Shown here piece by piece: positions 37,892-49,722 of a stretch of 64,000 bases of DNA (position 1 is its first letter; the number at the start of each line of letters is the position of its first letter). Below the pieces are notes generated by a model. It was not told the DNA's origin and searched no databases. It worked only from the letters and a program-made list of their open reading frames with translations. Source of the DNA: Imbricaverruca yamaguchii (Eukaryota > Arthropoda > Thecostraca > Neoverrucidae); assembly GCA_034440575.1 (NCBI GenBank), contig JAOTOL010001451.1, positions 305,001 to 369,000 of the forward strand. Direction: 5' to 3'. The position numbers were made by a program, and so were the translations under genes.

Positions 37892-38758
37892 TTAACCCGC
37901 GCCGTCTTTCCGGTCAAATCCTCACACCCCGTCTCGGGGGCGGGGGCGGTTGAAGACCCCCTCTAAAATCCAAACTAAGCATCTCACTAAAACGAAAGAG
38001 GTGTCATCGGAAAGCGCTCGACGAGTAGGGTCCGGGTCCACCCCCAAAAAAAAACCAGAAGTGACGTCACAAGGGGGCTAGATTTTCACGACTTTTCACT
38101 ACTTACATTATGTTTTTGACTCTGGGGAGTTTATTTTGGGGGATATATGAAAAAACAAAATGTATTTGGAGTGAGAAACGGAATGCGAAATTGACCTGCG
38201 CTATAATTTTTTTGCCCCCTCCCAAAAAAAAACTATTTTTTTTTCAAAATTTCAAAATTTTGAGTTTTCAAGTTTTCTTTAATTTTCCTTTTCCAGTGGG
38301 TAGACCAGTCCGAGAAACGTTATTAGAAGTCAACTTGCCCTAATAAACAATACCTACTTTAGCCAGAATCCTGTATTTGAACTCCAATATGGCAAATACG
38401 CAAAATTTGTATGTAGTCAAAAACGAAAAAAAAATCAACTCATACATTTTGTTGCATCCGTAAAGCATTTCGGCGTTTGCTTGCATCCGCAAGCAAACGC
38501 CGAAAGTTACATTAAAATATCTGCATCCGTTAAAGTGTGACGATAGGTTGAACTTTTTTAGAGGTGACGTCACTTGACCTTGACTAACTCGTTGACCCTA
38601 GATGACCTGACCTAAAAATTTTTAATCAGCATGTCAAATTGATGTGGGAAAATGTATGCCAAATTTGGGTGCGCTGCCGCGCGCCGTTCGTCCGCTATCT
38701 GCGAAAAACTTGAGGGGTGAGCGGTTGAAGACCCCCCCCCCGAGAAGGGACGGGTTAA
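37892..38758 (-). mobile_element. Family A (piggyBac-like MITE), copy 3
   Basis: A full-length copy in reverse orientation, bounded by TTAA at both ends: TTAACCCGCGCCG at 37,892 and 'gacggg' TTAA ending at 38,758. It carries two TGACGTCA octamers (38,064-38,071 and 38,565-38,572) and an exact TCAAGGTCA-type half-site (minus strand, near 38,576). A 38-bp perfect hairpin at 38,468-38,505 is private to this copy. No ORF. Confidence 0.9.
38468..38505. repeat. Perfect 17-bp-stem hairpin
   Basis: TTTCGGCGTTTGCTTGC, then ATCC, then its exact reverse complement. Other family A copies have only one arm here ('aagcaaacgctgaaag'), so this copy gained an inverted duplication. Confidence 0.9.
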
Positions 38759-38959
38759 GATTCCGAAGTATTGAAGAAATCGAGGACGCACATTTAAGTA
38801 GCTCGAGTCACTAAAGAGATGCCAAGCTCCACAAATGATGTCGCAATTCATGCACTAGTCGCATCCACAAACAGCTTGTGTTATGGAAGAATCTCCCCAC
38901 TTGCACATCAACACCGACACGCACAAGTAACAATTATGAACATCAGACAACTTGTGGTA
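38759..38959. other. Short unassigned stretch ending in a target-site duplicate
   Basis: Unremarkable sequence between family A copy 3 and a SINE. Bases 38,948-38,959 are the left copy of the SINE target duplication. Confidence 0.5.
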
Positions 38960-39118
38960 TTGCATTGCATTGTGGCTTTACGACGCACTCAGCAGCACAA
39001 GCCATATGGCGTCGCCAGCCTCTCGCCCTGGCAGGAAGGGCGGGCATCGTGGGAAATCGAACCCCGTACCTCTGGCTTGCCAGACGCTCATCTTAACCAT
39101 TGAGCCAACGACGCCCGG
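38960..39118 (-). mobile_element. tRNA-derived SINE with 12-bp target duplication
   Basis: Read on the minus strand from 39,118, the head GCCGGGCGTCGTTGGCTCAA contains an A box (TGGCTCAATGG). GGTTCGATTTC fits a B box, and GGGCGTC can still pair with GATGCCC as an acceptor-like stem. The 3' tail is 'caatgcaatgcaa', not poly(A). The direct repeat caacttgtggta flanks it exactly (38,948-38,959 and 39,119-39,130), showing a recent, intact insertion. Confidence 0.85.
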
Positions 39119-39130
39119 CAACTTGTGGTA

Positions 39131-40246
39131 ACCTAGCTGCCCCTACCTCCTGGTAGCAGCGGGTCAGCGGTGCGCTAGCCGCACAGGAACATACCAGCAC
39201 GAACGAGCCGTCACTTTCGTAGTCTATTCTCTGCATGCAATGCCATAGAGTGAGGTTGAGAAGAGGCGACAGGTCTCGGCCATGAACCACATGCTTCCTC
39301 CTATTTTTGTCGTCCAAAGGTACATAGGTGGAATGTAAGTGGACTAGTGCAGCTGATGAATAAAGAGGCAGCGCAGGTGGAGAACATCCGTGGAGGTGTC
39401 ATCAATCCGCATCCCGGCAAGCGGAAGAGTCCGGTTACGAAAGACTCGACCTTTTTGTGAAACAATGAAACACATCTGACAACAAATTTACACTGAACAT
39501 ACCTAGGTGGGATTGTTAAGCAGGCATCATGATGAGATAGGAGCTTACAATCTTTCTCCACGTATTTTGCTTTAACTATCTCCATTAAAATGATTAGTCA
39601 TTGAAGTATAAACAGAGGGGCAACCAAAACATTTCCTTTCGGGGGACCGGATTAGTGCGCCTAGAAATTCCAAACTGAAACTGGGATCAGCCAGTTGGCT
39701 AAGGAGAAGCTTCCCTGCAGCCACGCCGTCACCTTTATTGTTATGCTGCCGGAGCTTTATTTTTATCTACAATTGTCTTAGGAAGTGGAGGATATTTGCT
39801 TACCAACCGAATTGATTTTGTTTTCAAAATCTGACTGGACAGTGCCTCCTCACACCTCCACTCATCCTTAGGTGCGCTACGGAAAGTAAATTTCATCCAG
39901 ATGCACATTAGCGTTGTACTGAATTGGTAGGTTGTAGGATATTAGTTGCATGTTATTGTGTGCAGGATTATTCCGTCATTTCCGGCACTTCTCAGACTAT
40001 AGAATGCATGCGATGAAAATGGCGTAGAAAAAAAGTAACTCGGGCTGAATGTGGGTACCGGGCAGGGGAAGTAGTTCAGCCACAATGGGACAAGTGACAC
40101 GATCGTCGTCGAAATAGACTGCGTGGCTATCATGCGAAGTGGTCGGAAAGGAGGAAACAAAGAAACACAAAAACTTAGAAGAAAGAGAGAAACACAACAA
40201 CTTAGAAGAAAGAAAGAAACGCAGACAACAACAAAAAAGCAGCTCA
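39131..40246. other. No confident feature
   Basis: Mixed sequence, with an A-rich patch (about 40,145-40,240) of repeated 'acttagaagaaagaaa'. Confidence 0.35.
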
Positions 40247-40469
40247 CTTGAATGGCATCGGAGTGTCTCGGTCGGCAGTTGGCAGCCGGACTCAGCTGGG
40301 CCGCGAGACAGCGCAGGTCATCCCACCATGCCGGAGGCGGTTCTCCAGCCCAGCTCAGCTGACAGCCACCCCCACGGCGGACTTGCACGGTGTCAGACGC
40401 CCCGCCCGCCAGAACACGACCCGACTCGGCCGACGCACGTTGAATGCGCCGCCTGAGCATCCCTCGGCT
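40247..40469 (-). CDS. Candidate GC-rich exon, unknown protein
   Basis: On the minus strand a good acceptor-like 'ctgtttacag' ends at 40,470. A GC-rich open frame then runs (SRGMLRRRIQRASAESGRV ... PRHSDAI) to a strong donor, CATTCAA|GTGAGC, at 40,247. The composition differs sharply from the AT-rich surroundings, as expected for an exon. No domain is recognised and the frame is arginine-rich, so it may be untranslated or an artefact. Confidence 0.25.
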
Positions 40470-41088
40470 GTAAACAGTTGCCTTTGCTGACGCTAGGTGG
40501 CAGCCTGAGCAGCCGGTATTGCTGCATAATCGACTACATATCGCAGTATGTCGTCTTGCCTTGATGTGGGAGAGACCGGGTATAGTTGATGCGATTTTGT
40601 CGAAGCTCACAATAGCTCGTCGCATTGGAAAGGAAGCCAGAAGGTAACTACACCTACGCCAAGCCTAAACCTGCTAGCATCATCCCGACAATTATTTCTC
40701 TGTGACACCCTCTGGACTTTTCACCAGAGAGCAAAATATCGCGCAGCTTCCGGTTCAGCAACTTGCACCGTTATAGGGGTAGGTCGTTGCTGACGATGGG
40801 GTAGGTTGTAAAAATGTAACCTAAATGAAACATATTATCTATAGGTGGCATCAGTTGAGGCATCAGAAAGGTCCGTGTACAGTAATAACAATAATGTAAT
40901 AAATGTAATGACAATAATGATACTGATTTGGGTCCAGGATGACCATACCTCATGACATACATCACTTATGGAATGCGCAAACGTTCATTCCGGTGCTGCA
41001 CACTTTCGTTCGCTAAGTCTTTCCCGTCGGGTTATAAATACCCGTAGAAATAACAATAAGTTTATGTTGAAAGTTTTAGCAAAGCCAC
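40470..41088. other. No feature seen
   Basis: Mixed sequence. Confidence 0.4.
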
Positions 41089-42897
41089 TTAACACACGCC
41101 CTGGAGGGGAGGGCGAAATCCGCCCATCCCTCCGATTTTTCGTACATACCTCCACATTGCACCGGCCGATATAGGCCATGTTTTGCATACCTGCCTATAA
41201 ATGACCGGCGCATTGCTTAAAGCAAGAAATATTAGAACCTTCCGGAAGGTTTTTAAGTTAGCGGCCGTTAAAGTAAACAAATTTCACAGCGCCATAGTAC
41301 AAAAATCGGCGCTGGTGCGCTTCCCGTATATTGGCAAAAGGGAAGTGTTCTTGACAACACTAGCGCCTTGTTTGAACATATTGTTATGCTATATAACTTA
41401 AAAGTCATGTTAGGTCGCCGAGGTCAAGTCAGGTCAAGTTCATGATAGGATAATGGAACCAAATTTGGTCAGCTGGAATGTTGTCATGAATGCAAATGAC
41501 AGTCATGCGATTGATGTCACTTTGCATGTTACTCCCTACACATCCGGAAATATACTGTTTGTCCTTGTGTCCCTAAGCGTTTCCATGCTTTCTTCGTGTA
41601 TTTCACTCCTTTCTTTGCGAAGCCGATTGTGCCGAGCCGCCCAACGGAGCAGTCGGATGGGCAGCCTGGTTCCGGTAACTGGAGCAGGTAATGACCTGGT
41701 AAAGTGCTCCTATATAAGTGACCTGAGGTCAAATGGCGGATCCGGCATCTATATTGCATCATTAGTAATGTCCAAAACATAATTAATGTCAATCTTGGAG
41801 CATTTAAACATAATCACAGTGATCCGTAGCAATGACAAGCCAGGCCGGGCAAAACCGGAAAATTTAACTATGTTGACCTCATTTGACCTTGAAGATATTG
41901 ACCTAAGCTCACAAAATTTCCATATAATAGAGTTCACTATCGTACTCATCCATTCTGCGAATTTCGTTGCTCTAGCCTTAACCCGTCCCATCTTGGGGTC
42001 TTCAACCGCCCCCAACCCCTCAGGTTTTTCGCGGATAGTGGACGAACGGCACGCGGCAGCGCACTCAAATTAGGCAAACCTTTTCCCACATCAATTTGGC
42101 ATGCTGTTTCAAACTTTTGAAGTCAGGTTGTCTACGGTCAACGAGTTAAGCAAGGTCAAGTGAGGCCACCTCCAAAAAAAGTTCAACCAGTCGTCACGCT
42201 TTAACGGATACAGATATTTTAATGAAACGTTCAGCGTTTGCTTATCTTTGGGGATGCAACAAAACGTACGAGTGTAATTTTGCTCTTTTTTCATTTTTGA
42301 CTACATATAAATTTTGTATATTTGTCAATTGCGGTTCAAATAGAAGATTCTGGCTAAAGTAAGCATTTTTTATTAGGGTAAGTTGCCTTCCAACAACGTT
42401 TCTCGGTCTGCTCTACCCATCGAAAAAGGAAAATGAAAGAAAACTTGAAAACATAAAATTTTGAAATTTCAAAAAATTGCAATTTTATGTTGGGGACCGA
42501 AAAATATAGCCCTGATCGATTTCGCTGTGCTTTTCTCATTCCAAATAATTTTGTTTTCTTCATATATCCCCAAAATGAACTCCCCAGAGCCAAAAACATA
42601 ATGTAAGTCGTGAAAATCTAGCCACCCTGGTGACGTCACTTTTTGGGGGAATTGTTTTTTGTGGGTGGACCTGGACCATACTCGTCGAGCGCTTTCCGAT
42701 CACACCTCTTTCGTTTTCGTTCGTGCGATGCTTAGTTTGGATTTTAGAGGGGGTGGGTACTAACCCCCCCCTTCCGAGACGGGGTGAGGATCTGACCGGA
42801 AAGACGGCGCGGGTTAATAGAAGCCGAGATCTTAGGGGGCGGAATCCGCCCCCTCCAGTGCGCGTAATTTTCAGAGGCCCTTCAGGGCGCGTGTTAA
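41089..42897 (+). mobile_element. Family B (piggyBac-like MITE), copy 1, with nested A
   Basis: The left end is TTAACACACGCCCTGGAGGG (41,089) and the right end is CAGGGCGCGTG then TTAA (42,894-42,897). These make an imperfect inverted terminus TTAACRCGCGCCCTG. Family A copy 4 is inserted at 41,978-42,817; without it, B is about 970 bp. B carries AGGTCA-type motifs at about 41,413-41,440, 41,721-41,731 and 41,877-41,902. There is no transposase. The nested order shows A was active after B. Confidence 0.85.
41978..42817 (+). mobile_element. Family A (piggyBac-like MITE), copy 4, nested in B
   Basis: 840 bp with TTAA at both ends: TTAACCCGTCCC and GGCGCGGGTTAA. The flanking B sequence 'gctctagcc ... 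tagaagccgagatct' corresponds to an uninterrupted site of the same length in B copy 4 at about 46,762-46,790. A TGACGTCA octamer is at 42,631-42,638. No ORF. Confidence 0.9.
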
Positions 42898-43400
42898 TAA
42901 ACACAAATTAATTTGTTATATTATTTCGCTATCAGTCAACAGAAGGTTGATACAGGTTGATGTTGACGCAGACCGATTAAGTTGATTCAGGCTGTGTCAG
43001 TTTGCACTGCAGGTTATCTGGTGCAGGCTGCAATACGTTGTGTAACATTGCGAGCACAGTTTAGCGGCAACCGATACAAGTATTTCACGGTTGCAAAGCT
43101 GAGAGAACATGGCAATGATGGCAATCCCCAAAATGCTAGGAAATGAGCGACAACTTGGAAATCAAGGGAGAAGCGCAGACATTGGAGTTTTACTTTCGCT
43201 CCAAACATATGGCACATCGTCACCATCCAGCAGCCGCGGGTCAAAAGTACTTGTTTGTTGTTTTTGCGCTTGTTCTTGCCGCGAGAAGAGTGCCAGTAGC
43301 AACATGTGTGGTAGTCATGGCAACCGCTTCTTGCCTTTCGAGAACATGTTGCACGAACCGTCCCGTATATCAACTAGACCCGGTCTACCCTATATTGGTA
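42898..43400. other. Spacer between inverted A/B composites
   Basis: About 500 bp of unique-looking sequence with 'gttgatacaggttgatgttg' steps at its left. No gene recognised. Confidence 0.4.
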
Positions 43401-44216
43401 TTAACCCGCGCCGTCTATTCGGTCAGATCCTCACACCCAGTCTCGGGGGGGATAGTAACCCCCTCTAAAATACAAACTAAGCGTCGCGCGGAAACGAAAG
43501 AGGTTTCGTCGGAAGGCGCTCGAGGAGTAGGCTCAGGATCCATCCCAAAAACAATTTTTCCCCAAAAGTGACGTTACTAGGGGGCTAAATTTTCACGACT
43601 TTTCACGACTTACATTATGTTTTTGGCTGTTGGGAGTTCGTTTGGGGCATATTTGAAGAAACAAATTATTTGGAATCAGAAAAGGACAGCGAAATCGACC
43701 AGCGCCGTATTTGTTTTGTAATTTCACAATTTTGAGTTTTCAAGTTTTCTTTAATTTTCCTTTTCTAGTGGGTAGAGCAGACGGAGAAACGTTGCTGGAA
43801 GTCAACTTGCCCTAATAAAAAAATGCTTACTTTAGCCAGAATATTCTATTTGAACTGCAATAGACAAATATGCAAAATTTATATGTGGTCAAAAACTGGG
43901 GAAAAAAGAGAAAAGTATCTCGTAAATTGTATTGCATCCCTAAAGATAATCAAACGCTGAGAGTTTCAGTAAAATATATGTATCCGTTAAAGCGTGACGA
44001 CTGGTTGAACGTTTTCGGAGATGACCTCACTTGACCTTAACTAACTCGTTGATCCTAGATGACCTGACTTCAAAATTGTGCCACAACATGCCCAATTGAT
44101 GTGGGGAAAAGGTATACAAAGTTTTGGTGCGCTGCGGTGCGCCGTTCGTCCACTATCCGCGAAAAACCTGACGGAGTGGGGGCGGTTGAAGACCTCAACG
44201 AGTCTGGACGGGTTAA
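43401..44216 (-). mobile_element. Family A (piggyBac-like MITE), copy 5
   Basis: Reverse orientation, TTAACCCGCGCCG at 43,401 to 'gacgggTTAA' ending at 44,216. The right flank ('ggctagagcaacaaaattcg') is the same B-family position that flanks copy 4. The left flank is not B sequence. The octamer has decayed to TGACGTTA (43,569-43,576). Confidence 0.88.
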
Positions 44217-45108
44217 GGCTAGAGCAACAAAATTCGCACGATGGATGGGTACGATAGTGAACTCTATTATGTGGACATTTTGTGACCTTAGGTCAAAATC
44301 TTCAAGGTCAAATGAGGTCAAATTTGCAATTTTCCGGTTTTGCTCGGCTTGGCTTGTCATTATTACGGATCGCTGTGATTGTTTTTAAATGCTCCAAGAT
44401 TGGCATTAATGATGTTTTGGACATTGCTAATGATGCAATATAGATGCCGGATCCGCCATTTGACCTCAGGTCACTTATATAGGAGCACTTTACCAGGTCA
44501 TTACCTGTTCCAGTTACCGGAACCGGGCTGCCAATCTGACTGCTCCGTTGGGAGGCTCGGCACAATCGGCTTCGTAAAGAAAGGAGTGAAATACACGAAT
44601 GAAGTATGGAAACACTTAGGCACACAATGACAGGCGGTAGATTTCGGGATATGCAGGTAATAACATGCAAAGTGACAGCAATCACATGGCAGTCATTTGC
44701 ATTTATGACAGATTCCAGTTGACCAAGTTTGGTTCCATTAGCCTATCATGAACTTGACCTGACTTGACCTCGGCGACCTAACATGACGTTTAAATAATAT
44801 AGCATAGCAATATGCATCAAACAAGTCGCTAGTGTTGTCAAGATCACTTCCCTTTCGACAATATACGGGAAGGGCATCAGCGCCGATTTCTGTGGTCTGG
44901 CGCTGCGAATTGTCTTTACTTTAACGGCCCCTAACTTGAAAACGTTTCGGCCCCTAACCGATTTTTTCTTGCTTTAAACAATGCGCCGGTCATTTCTAAG
45001 CAGGTACGCAAAAACACTGGCGTATATCGGCCGGTGCAATATGGAGTTATGTACGAAAAATCGGAGGGGTTGGCGGATTTCGTCATTCCCCTCCAGGGCG
45101 TGTGTTAA
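44217..45108 (-). mobile_element. Family B, copy 2 (5' part only)
   Basis: Reverse-strand copy of the B segment corresponding to 41,089-41,977. It ends at 45,105-45,108 in 'ccagggcgtgtg' TTAA. The terminal ~80 bp of B beyond the A insertion site is missing. Together with A copy 5 it forms a 1.7-kb composite with TTAA at each end, and an inverted repeat of 41,089-42,817. Confidence 0.85.
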
Positions 45109-45473
45109 CCTGTCATGAACATGACCTGACTTGACCTCGGTGACTTGACATGACTTTGAAACAATGTAGCATGACAATGTACATCAAACAAGTTGTTAGT
45201 GTTGCCAAGAACACTTTCTTTTTGCTAATATACGCGAAGACATCAGGGCCTATATTTGTGGTCTGGCGCTGAGAAAATGTTTTGAATTTATGGACCCCTA
45301 ACTCGAAAAATTTTCGGTTAATTTTAATTTGTCTTACCTTAAACAACGCGTCGTTCATTTAGTAGCAGGTACACAAAGAATGGCATATATCGGCCGGTAA
45401 AATCTGGAGTTATCTACGAAAAACCGGAGGGGTGGGCGGATTTCGCCCCCCCCCCCTCCAGGGCGCGTGTTAA
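45109..45473 (-). mobile_element. Family B, copy 3 (5' end fragment)
   Basis: A second, more diverged B left-end in the same orientation, from 'cctgtcatgaacatgacctg' to 'ccagggcgcgtg' TTAA (45,470-45,473). It abuts copy 2 directly at TTAA. Confidence 0.8.
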
Positions 45474-45863
45474 CGTGCGCGCTTGCAATTTGCAGGGGCA
45501 CACACACAGAAGGGAATGTGCAGGCGGTGTACGATGACAAATGAACACTTATTTCAGAGAGGACGAACCGTGAGAGCCTGCACGAATTTTGTGTAGGAAG
45601 AGAATGGAAGGGGGACGAGAGAGCTTTTAGGTTAATTCTTTCAATGCAACGCCATGGCGCAAGACTACATTTGGGAACTTTTAAAGGGACGTGCTCCACA
45701 GTTCCGCGGGTGCACTGCCCATGGATCCAATGCTTGCAGCGAAAGCACACTTGCAAAATGTCAAAAATGTGTGTAATTTAAGCAGTCTAACAACAAGGAA
45801 GGTTACCCACACCGCGACAAAAAAAAGATCAATAGAAAACGGCAGCAAGACGTCTTATTTCGA
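45474..45863. other. No feature seen
   Basis: Sequence between B copies 3 and 4. A 133-codon minus-strand ORF covers part of it and part of B copy 3 and is not credible. Confidence 0.4.
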
Positions 45864-46869
45864 TTAACACGCGCACCTTTCCGATTTTTCGCAAATAATT
45901 CCGGGTTTTAGCAGGCGATATAGGACACTTTTGTATACCTGCTTATAAACTTTGGGCACGTTACTTAAGGCAAGAAAATCGGCGGATATTTATTCGAGTT
46001 AGAGGCCGTCAAATTGAAAACATTTCTTACCGCCAGATCACAAAAATCTGCACTGATGCGCGTTCCTTATATCGGCAAAAGGGAAGTGTGAATGGCAATA
46101 CTGGCGAGTTGTTTTATGTATATTGTTATGCAATATTGCTTCAAGATCATGCTAGGCCACCGAGGTCAACTTAGTTCAAGTTTGTGACAGGTCAATGGAA
46201 CCAAATCTGTTCAACTGGGAGGTTATATTCGCAAATGACAGTCATGCGATTCATGTCATTTTGCATGCTACTCCCAGGCGCTAAATGACCAAACCTGGTC
46301 GATGCGCCCTAAAACTCAACTAGCCAACTAACCAACCAGCATGCTACTCCATGTTAATACTCCTGTTTTTGCCATTGTGAACCTAGGCGTTTCTATACTT
46401 CATTCATGTACTTCAGCCCTATCTTGAAGCCCATTGCACCGGCCGCCCACCGATCCGGCGGGTGTCACGGTTCCGGTAACTGGAACCGTTGACTGGCCCG
46501 ATAAGTGCTGATATATAGGTTACCTGAGGGAAAATTCCGGATACATCATCTGCATTGCGTCATGGTTTATTTCCAAAACATGGATACTGATTTTGGAGCA
46601 TTCAATCATAATCGCAGAGATCTATAACTATGTTAAGCCAAACCCCGCAAAACAAGCCAAATATGACATATGTGACATCATTTGACCTTGATGATATTGA
46701 CCTAAGCCCATGAAATTTGCACACAATAGAACTCGCCACCATATCTACTCATCTCGAGACGTTTGTTACTCTAGCTATCACATGAGCCGAGATCTTATGG
46801 GTGGCTGCAACCGCCCCCCCCCCCCTCCAGGGGGCGTAGTTTTCAGAGGTCCTCCAGGGCGCGCATTAA
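45864..46869 (+). mobile_element. Family B, copy 4 (full length, no insert)
   Basis: 1,006 bp from TTAACACGCGCACC (45,864) to 'ccagggcgcgca' TTAA (46,866-46,869). It includes a poly(C) stretch (about 46,815-46,826). The segment 'actctagctatcacatgagc' is the uninterrupted equivalent of the family A insertion site in copies 1 and 2. No ORF. Confidence 0.85.
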
Positions 46870-49019
46870 AGGTCAGACATTTCGGGGACATGGTTCTCTG
46901 ACCACCCATTGTGTGCGCTGCTGTATGCATGTTGACATGGCAGGGTCGGAGCCGCGATGGTCAACAGGGATGCGCATCAGCTGTCGTGACGGCTGATTCG
47001 TGTGCTCTCCCGTCGACGGCTATCGCGTGTGTAGCGTAGGTATTGCTTATTGGTACCTGGTAATCGGCTCTTCCCAATCACGAATTCCCGGATACATTAG
47101 CCAACGTCTTCCATCGGATCCGGGTTTTTTATGAGGTCCATGAACACACGGTATTTTTAGATGCCCAGGTATATCCGGCAGATGCTTAGTCGTCGCTCAA
47201 TACAATGGCGTTTGGCTGCCGGTTAATGAGAGGTCCAGCGGCGTGTCATACCGCTCGCAATACATTAATTTTCATTACTCATCTCATTACTGGTCATTTT
47301 CATCGGCTGCAGGCTCAGTGACGCAGCCAGGGCTTTCCGAAGTGGGGCGACAATCAAGTACAATCAAACAGAAAAAGCTTCCAGCGACCGAAGCGCTCGG
47401 AAATTTTAGGATTTTGCGAGGTGAAAAAAATTATCCTTTGATCCGGTGTATTTTTGGCGCTAGGGACCCGTTGGCTGCTCCTCTGCGCATGCACGAATCT
47501 CACAAGGATCGAAGCTGATGCAGAAAAGTTGCTTTCTGTTTCGACGTAACTACCGGCAGCAGCGGACACAACGTGGGTATCCATGACAATACTGGAAACT
47601 CTCGCGTCCATGCAAACGATGATAGAACGTCGATCATCGATGGTCGAAGCATGGATGCCTTGAACCCACCACGCCGCTCATAAACCACCTTCTGACCAAG
47701 AAAAGCAAAAGAAAACAGTGGAGCCTAAGCTCTATAAATGCTTAGTGGCATCCGTGGGGCTGGAAATCCGATCTGTCGGTAACTTGGTACCTCAGATACT
47801 TGAGATAAATACTGTTGTTGTTTTTCTTGTTGATTGTTCTTCTCCGGATTTCATAGTAAGACAACGATCTAAATATGGAATCTTTGAGTATTGTTGAACA
47901 CACCCGACGTCTGCATCAGGAGGCATGGCAAACGGAAAATGTGTCGGTGTGTGCATTGCACCAAGAGAGAGAGCAACATTTCGAAAAATCTGCCGGGTAA
48001 TTACGAGCTAGGACGAAGCCCGTGCGAATCCATTCATGCGTATCTGAGATAAGGAATTCCTTTAAGCGGCCCGGTCGGGACTGGCCCGACCCTTACACTT
48101 CAATACTGTTTTGCACTTTTCAGCGTTTCGTTAATTCATTCAGATCCTAACGCCTCCTTTTGGTTCAACTATTTTTGCTACTTTCATTGCAAAATTTGTA
48201 TTCAAGTGCGCCTACGTTTGTTCCTCGAAAATGTACAAAGTCCGACAGTTGGTTGGTGCCAATCCGGCCAGCACAGGCTAACTTTGTTCGGAGGAAACTT
48301 CGATCGGAGTTTTCCCATGATAAATATTAAAACTATATACTAGAGTAAGAATTCCAAGCATTCCACATTGTGTTTTGCGCAAGTCTAGATGTTCATCTGA
48401 ACTACACCTATGCCTGCATTTACTGCATTGGTTTAGACATAATGCTACTACAATAAGTCCGACCCTTTACTTACACCTCGCTATCGTTTAGGAGTTAATA
48501 GTTATTCAAGGTTGAAGTCGTTCCAGCTTTCGTTAAAATGAAAAGTGGGCGTGGTTTGATCGCGTATTTAATTCTTGGAATAATTTGTTTTCGGGTATGG
48601 GAGGGGGCAGACATGTACCTTTACACACCGAGTAATATTTTCACGGAAATCATATCGCCTTCACTGAGCAAGTTGCATGGTTGGTGTGATTTCATGCAAT
48701 CTAAGTTGCGAAAGCTCGGGCTGCCATTTTTTCCACACCGGCTTTCACAAAAGTTAATGTTAAATTAGCAAAAATATATTTGCAATAGAAGTATGGGTTG
48801 GCGTTGTTGACCTCGGCGCAGAAATGACACAATGCATAGTTCTGTCTTCAGTAAGCATAAAACGTGTGGGGATTTCGATCTGAATTTGCTCCAAACAACA
48901 GGAGGCCATCGGCGTAGGCGCCTTCATGGACCTGCCTCCTACATCATGCCCTCACCGACCAGATGTATGATGTGCTGACGGCCTAATGCACGACCTACAT
49001 CCATTGCGTGTACGTACGA
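46870..49019. other. No confident feature
   Basis: Mixed sequence. Short ORFs at 47,243-47,688 show no recognised domain. Confidence 0.35.
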
Positions 49020-49722
49020 TGTAGCCATTACGGCCACACCGCCTGCGACAGGCTGGATCAGGAGACATGCTTACACCGCCGGCGATAGGCTGGAGCAGCT
49101 GGCACGGTCGCACCGCCTGCGATAGGCTGGAGTCAGCTGGGGGCACGGTGCACCGCGCGATAGGCTGGAGCTGGCACGCTTACACCGCCGGCGATAGGCT
49201 GGAGCAGCTGGCACGGTCACACCGCCTGCGATAGGCTGGAGCAGCTGGCACGGTCACACCGCCTGCGATAGGCTGGAGCAGCTGACATGGTCACACCGCC
49301 TGCGATAGGCTGGAGCAGCTGGCACGGTCGCACCGCCTGCGATAGGCTGGAGCAGCTGGCACGGTCACACTGCCTGGGATAGGCTGGAGTAGGTGGGAAA
49401 GGTACACCGCCTGCGATAGGCTGGAGTAGGTGGGAAGGGTATACCGCCTGCAACAGTCTGGAGTAGGTGGGAATGGTACACCGCCTACGATAGGCTGGAG
49501 TAGGTGGGAAGGGTACACCGCCTGCGATAGGCTGGAGTAGGTGGGAAGGGTACACCGCCTGCAACAGTCTGGAGTAGGTGGGAAGGATACACCGCCTGCG
49601 ATAGGCTGGAGTAGGTGGGAAGGGTACACCGCCTGCAACAGTCTGGAGTAGGTGGGAAGGATACACCGCCTGCAACAGTCTGGAGTAGGTGGGAAGGGCG
49701 CACCGCCTGCAACAGACTCATA
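49020..49722. repeat. 37-bp minisatellite, two subtypes
   Basis: About 19 copies of 'caccgcctgcgataggctgg' plus a variable half: 'agcagctggcacggtca' in the left part (to about 49,370) and 'agtaggtgggaagggta' in the right part. In the right part a third variant, 'gcaacagtctgg', alternates with 'gcgataggctgg'. Confidence 0.95.

Noticed and set aside
39045..39118. Functional tRNA gene on the minus strand
   Set aside because: Acceptor-like pairing remains, but the anticodon arm does not fold normally, and a 12-bp target duplication shows it is a SINE insertion.
49020..49722. CRISPR array
   Set aside because: The repeats are contiguous, without unique spacers; this is a eukaryotic minisatellite. 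The same holds for the other arrays.
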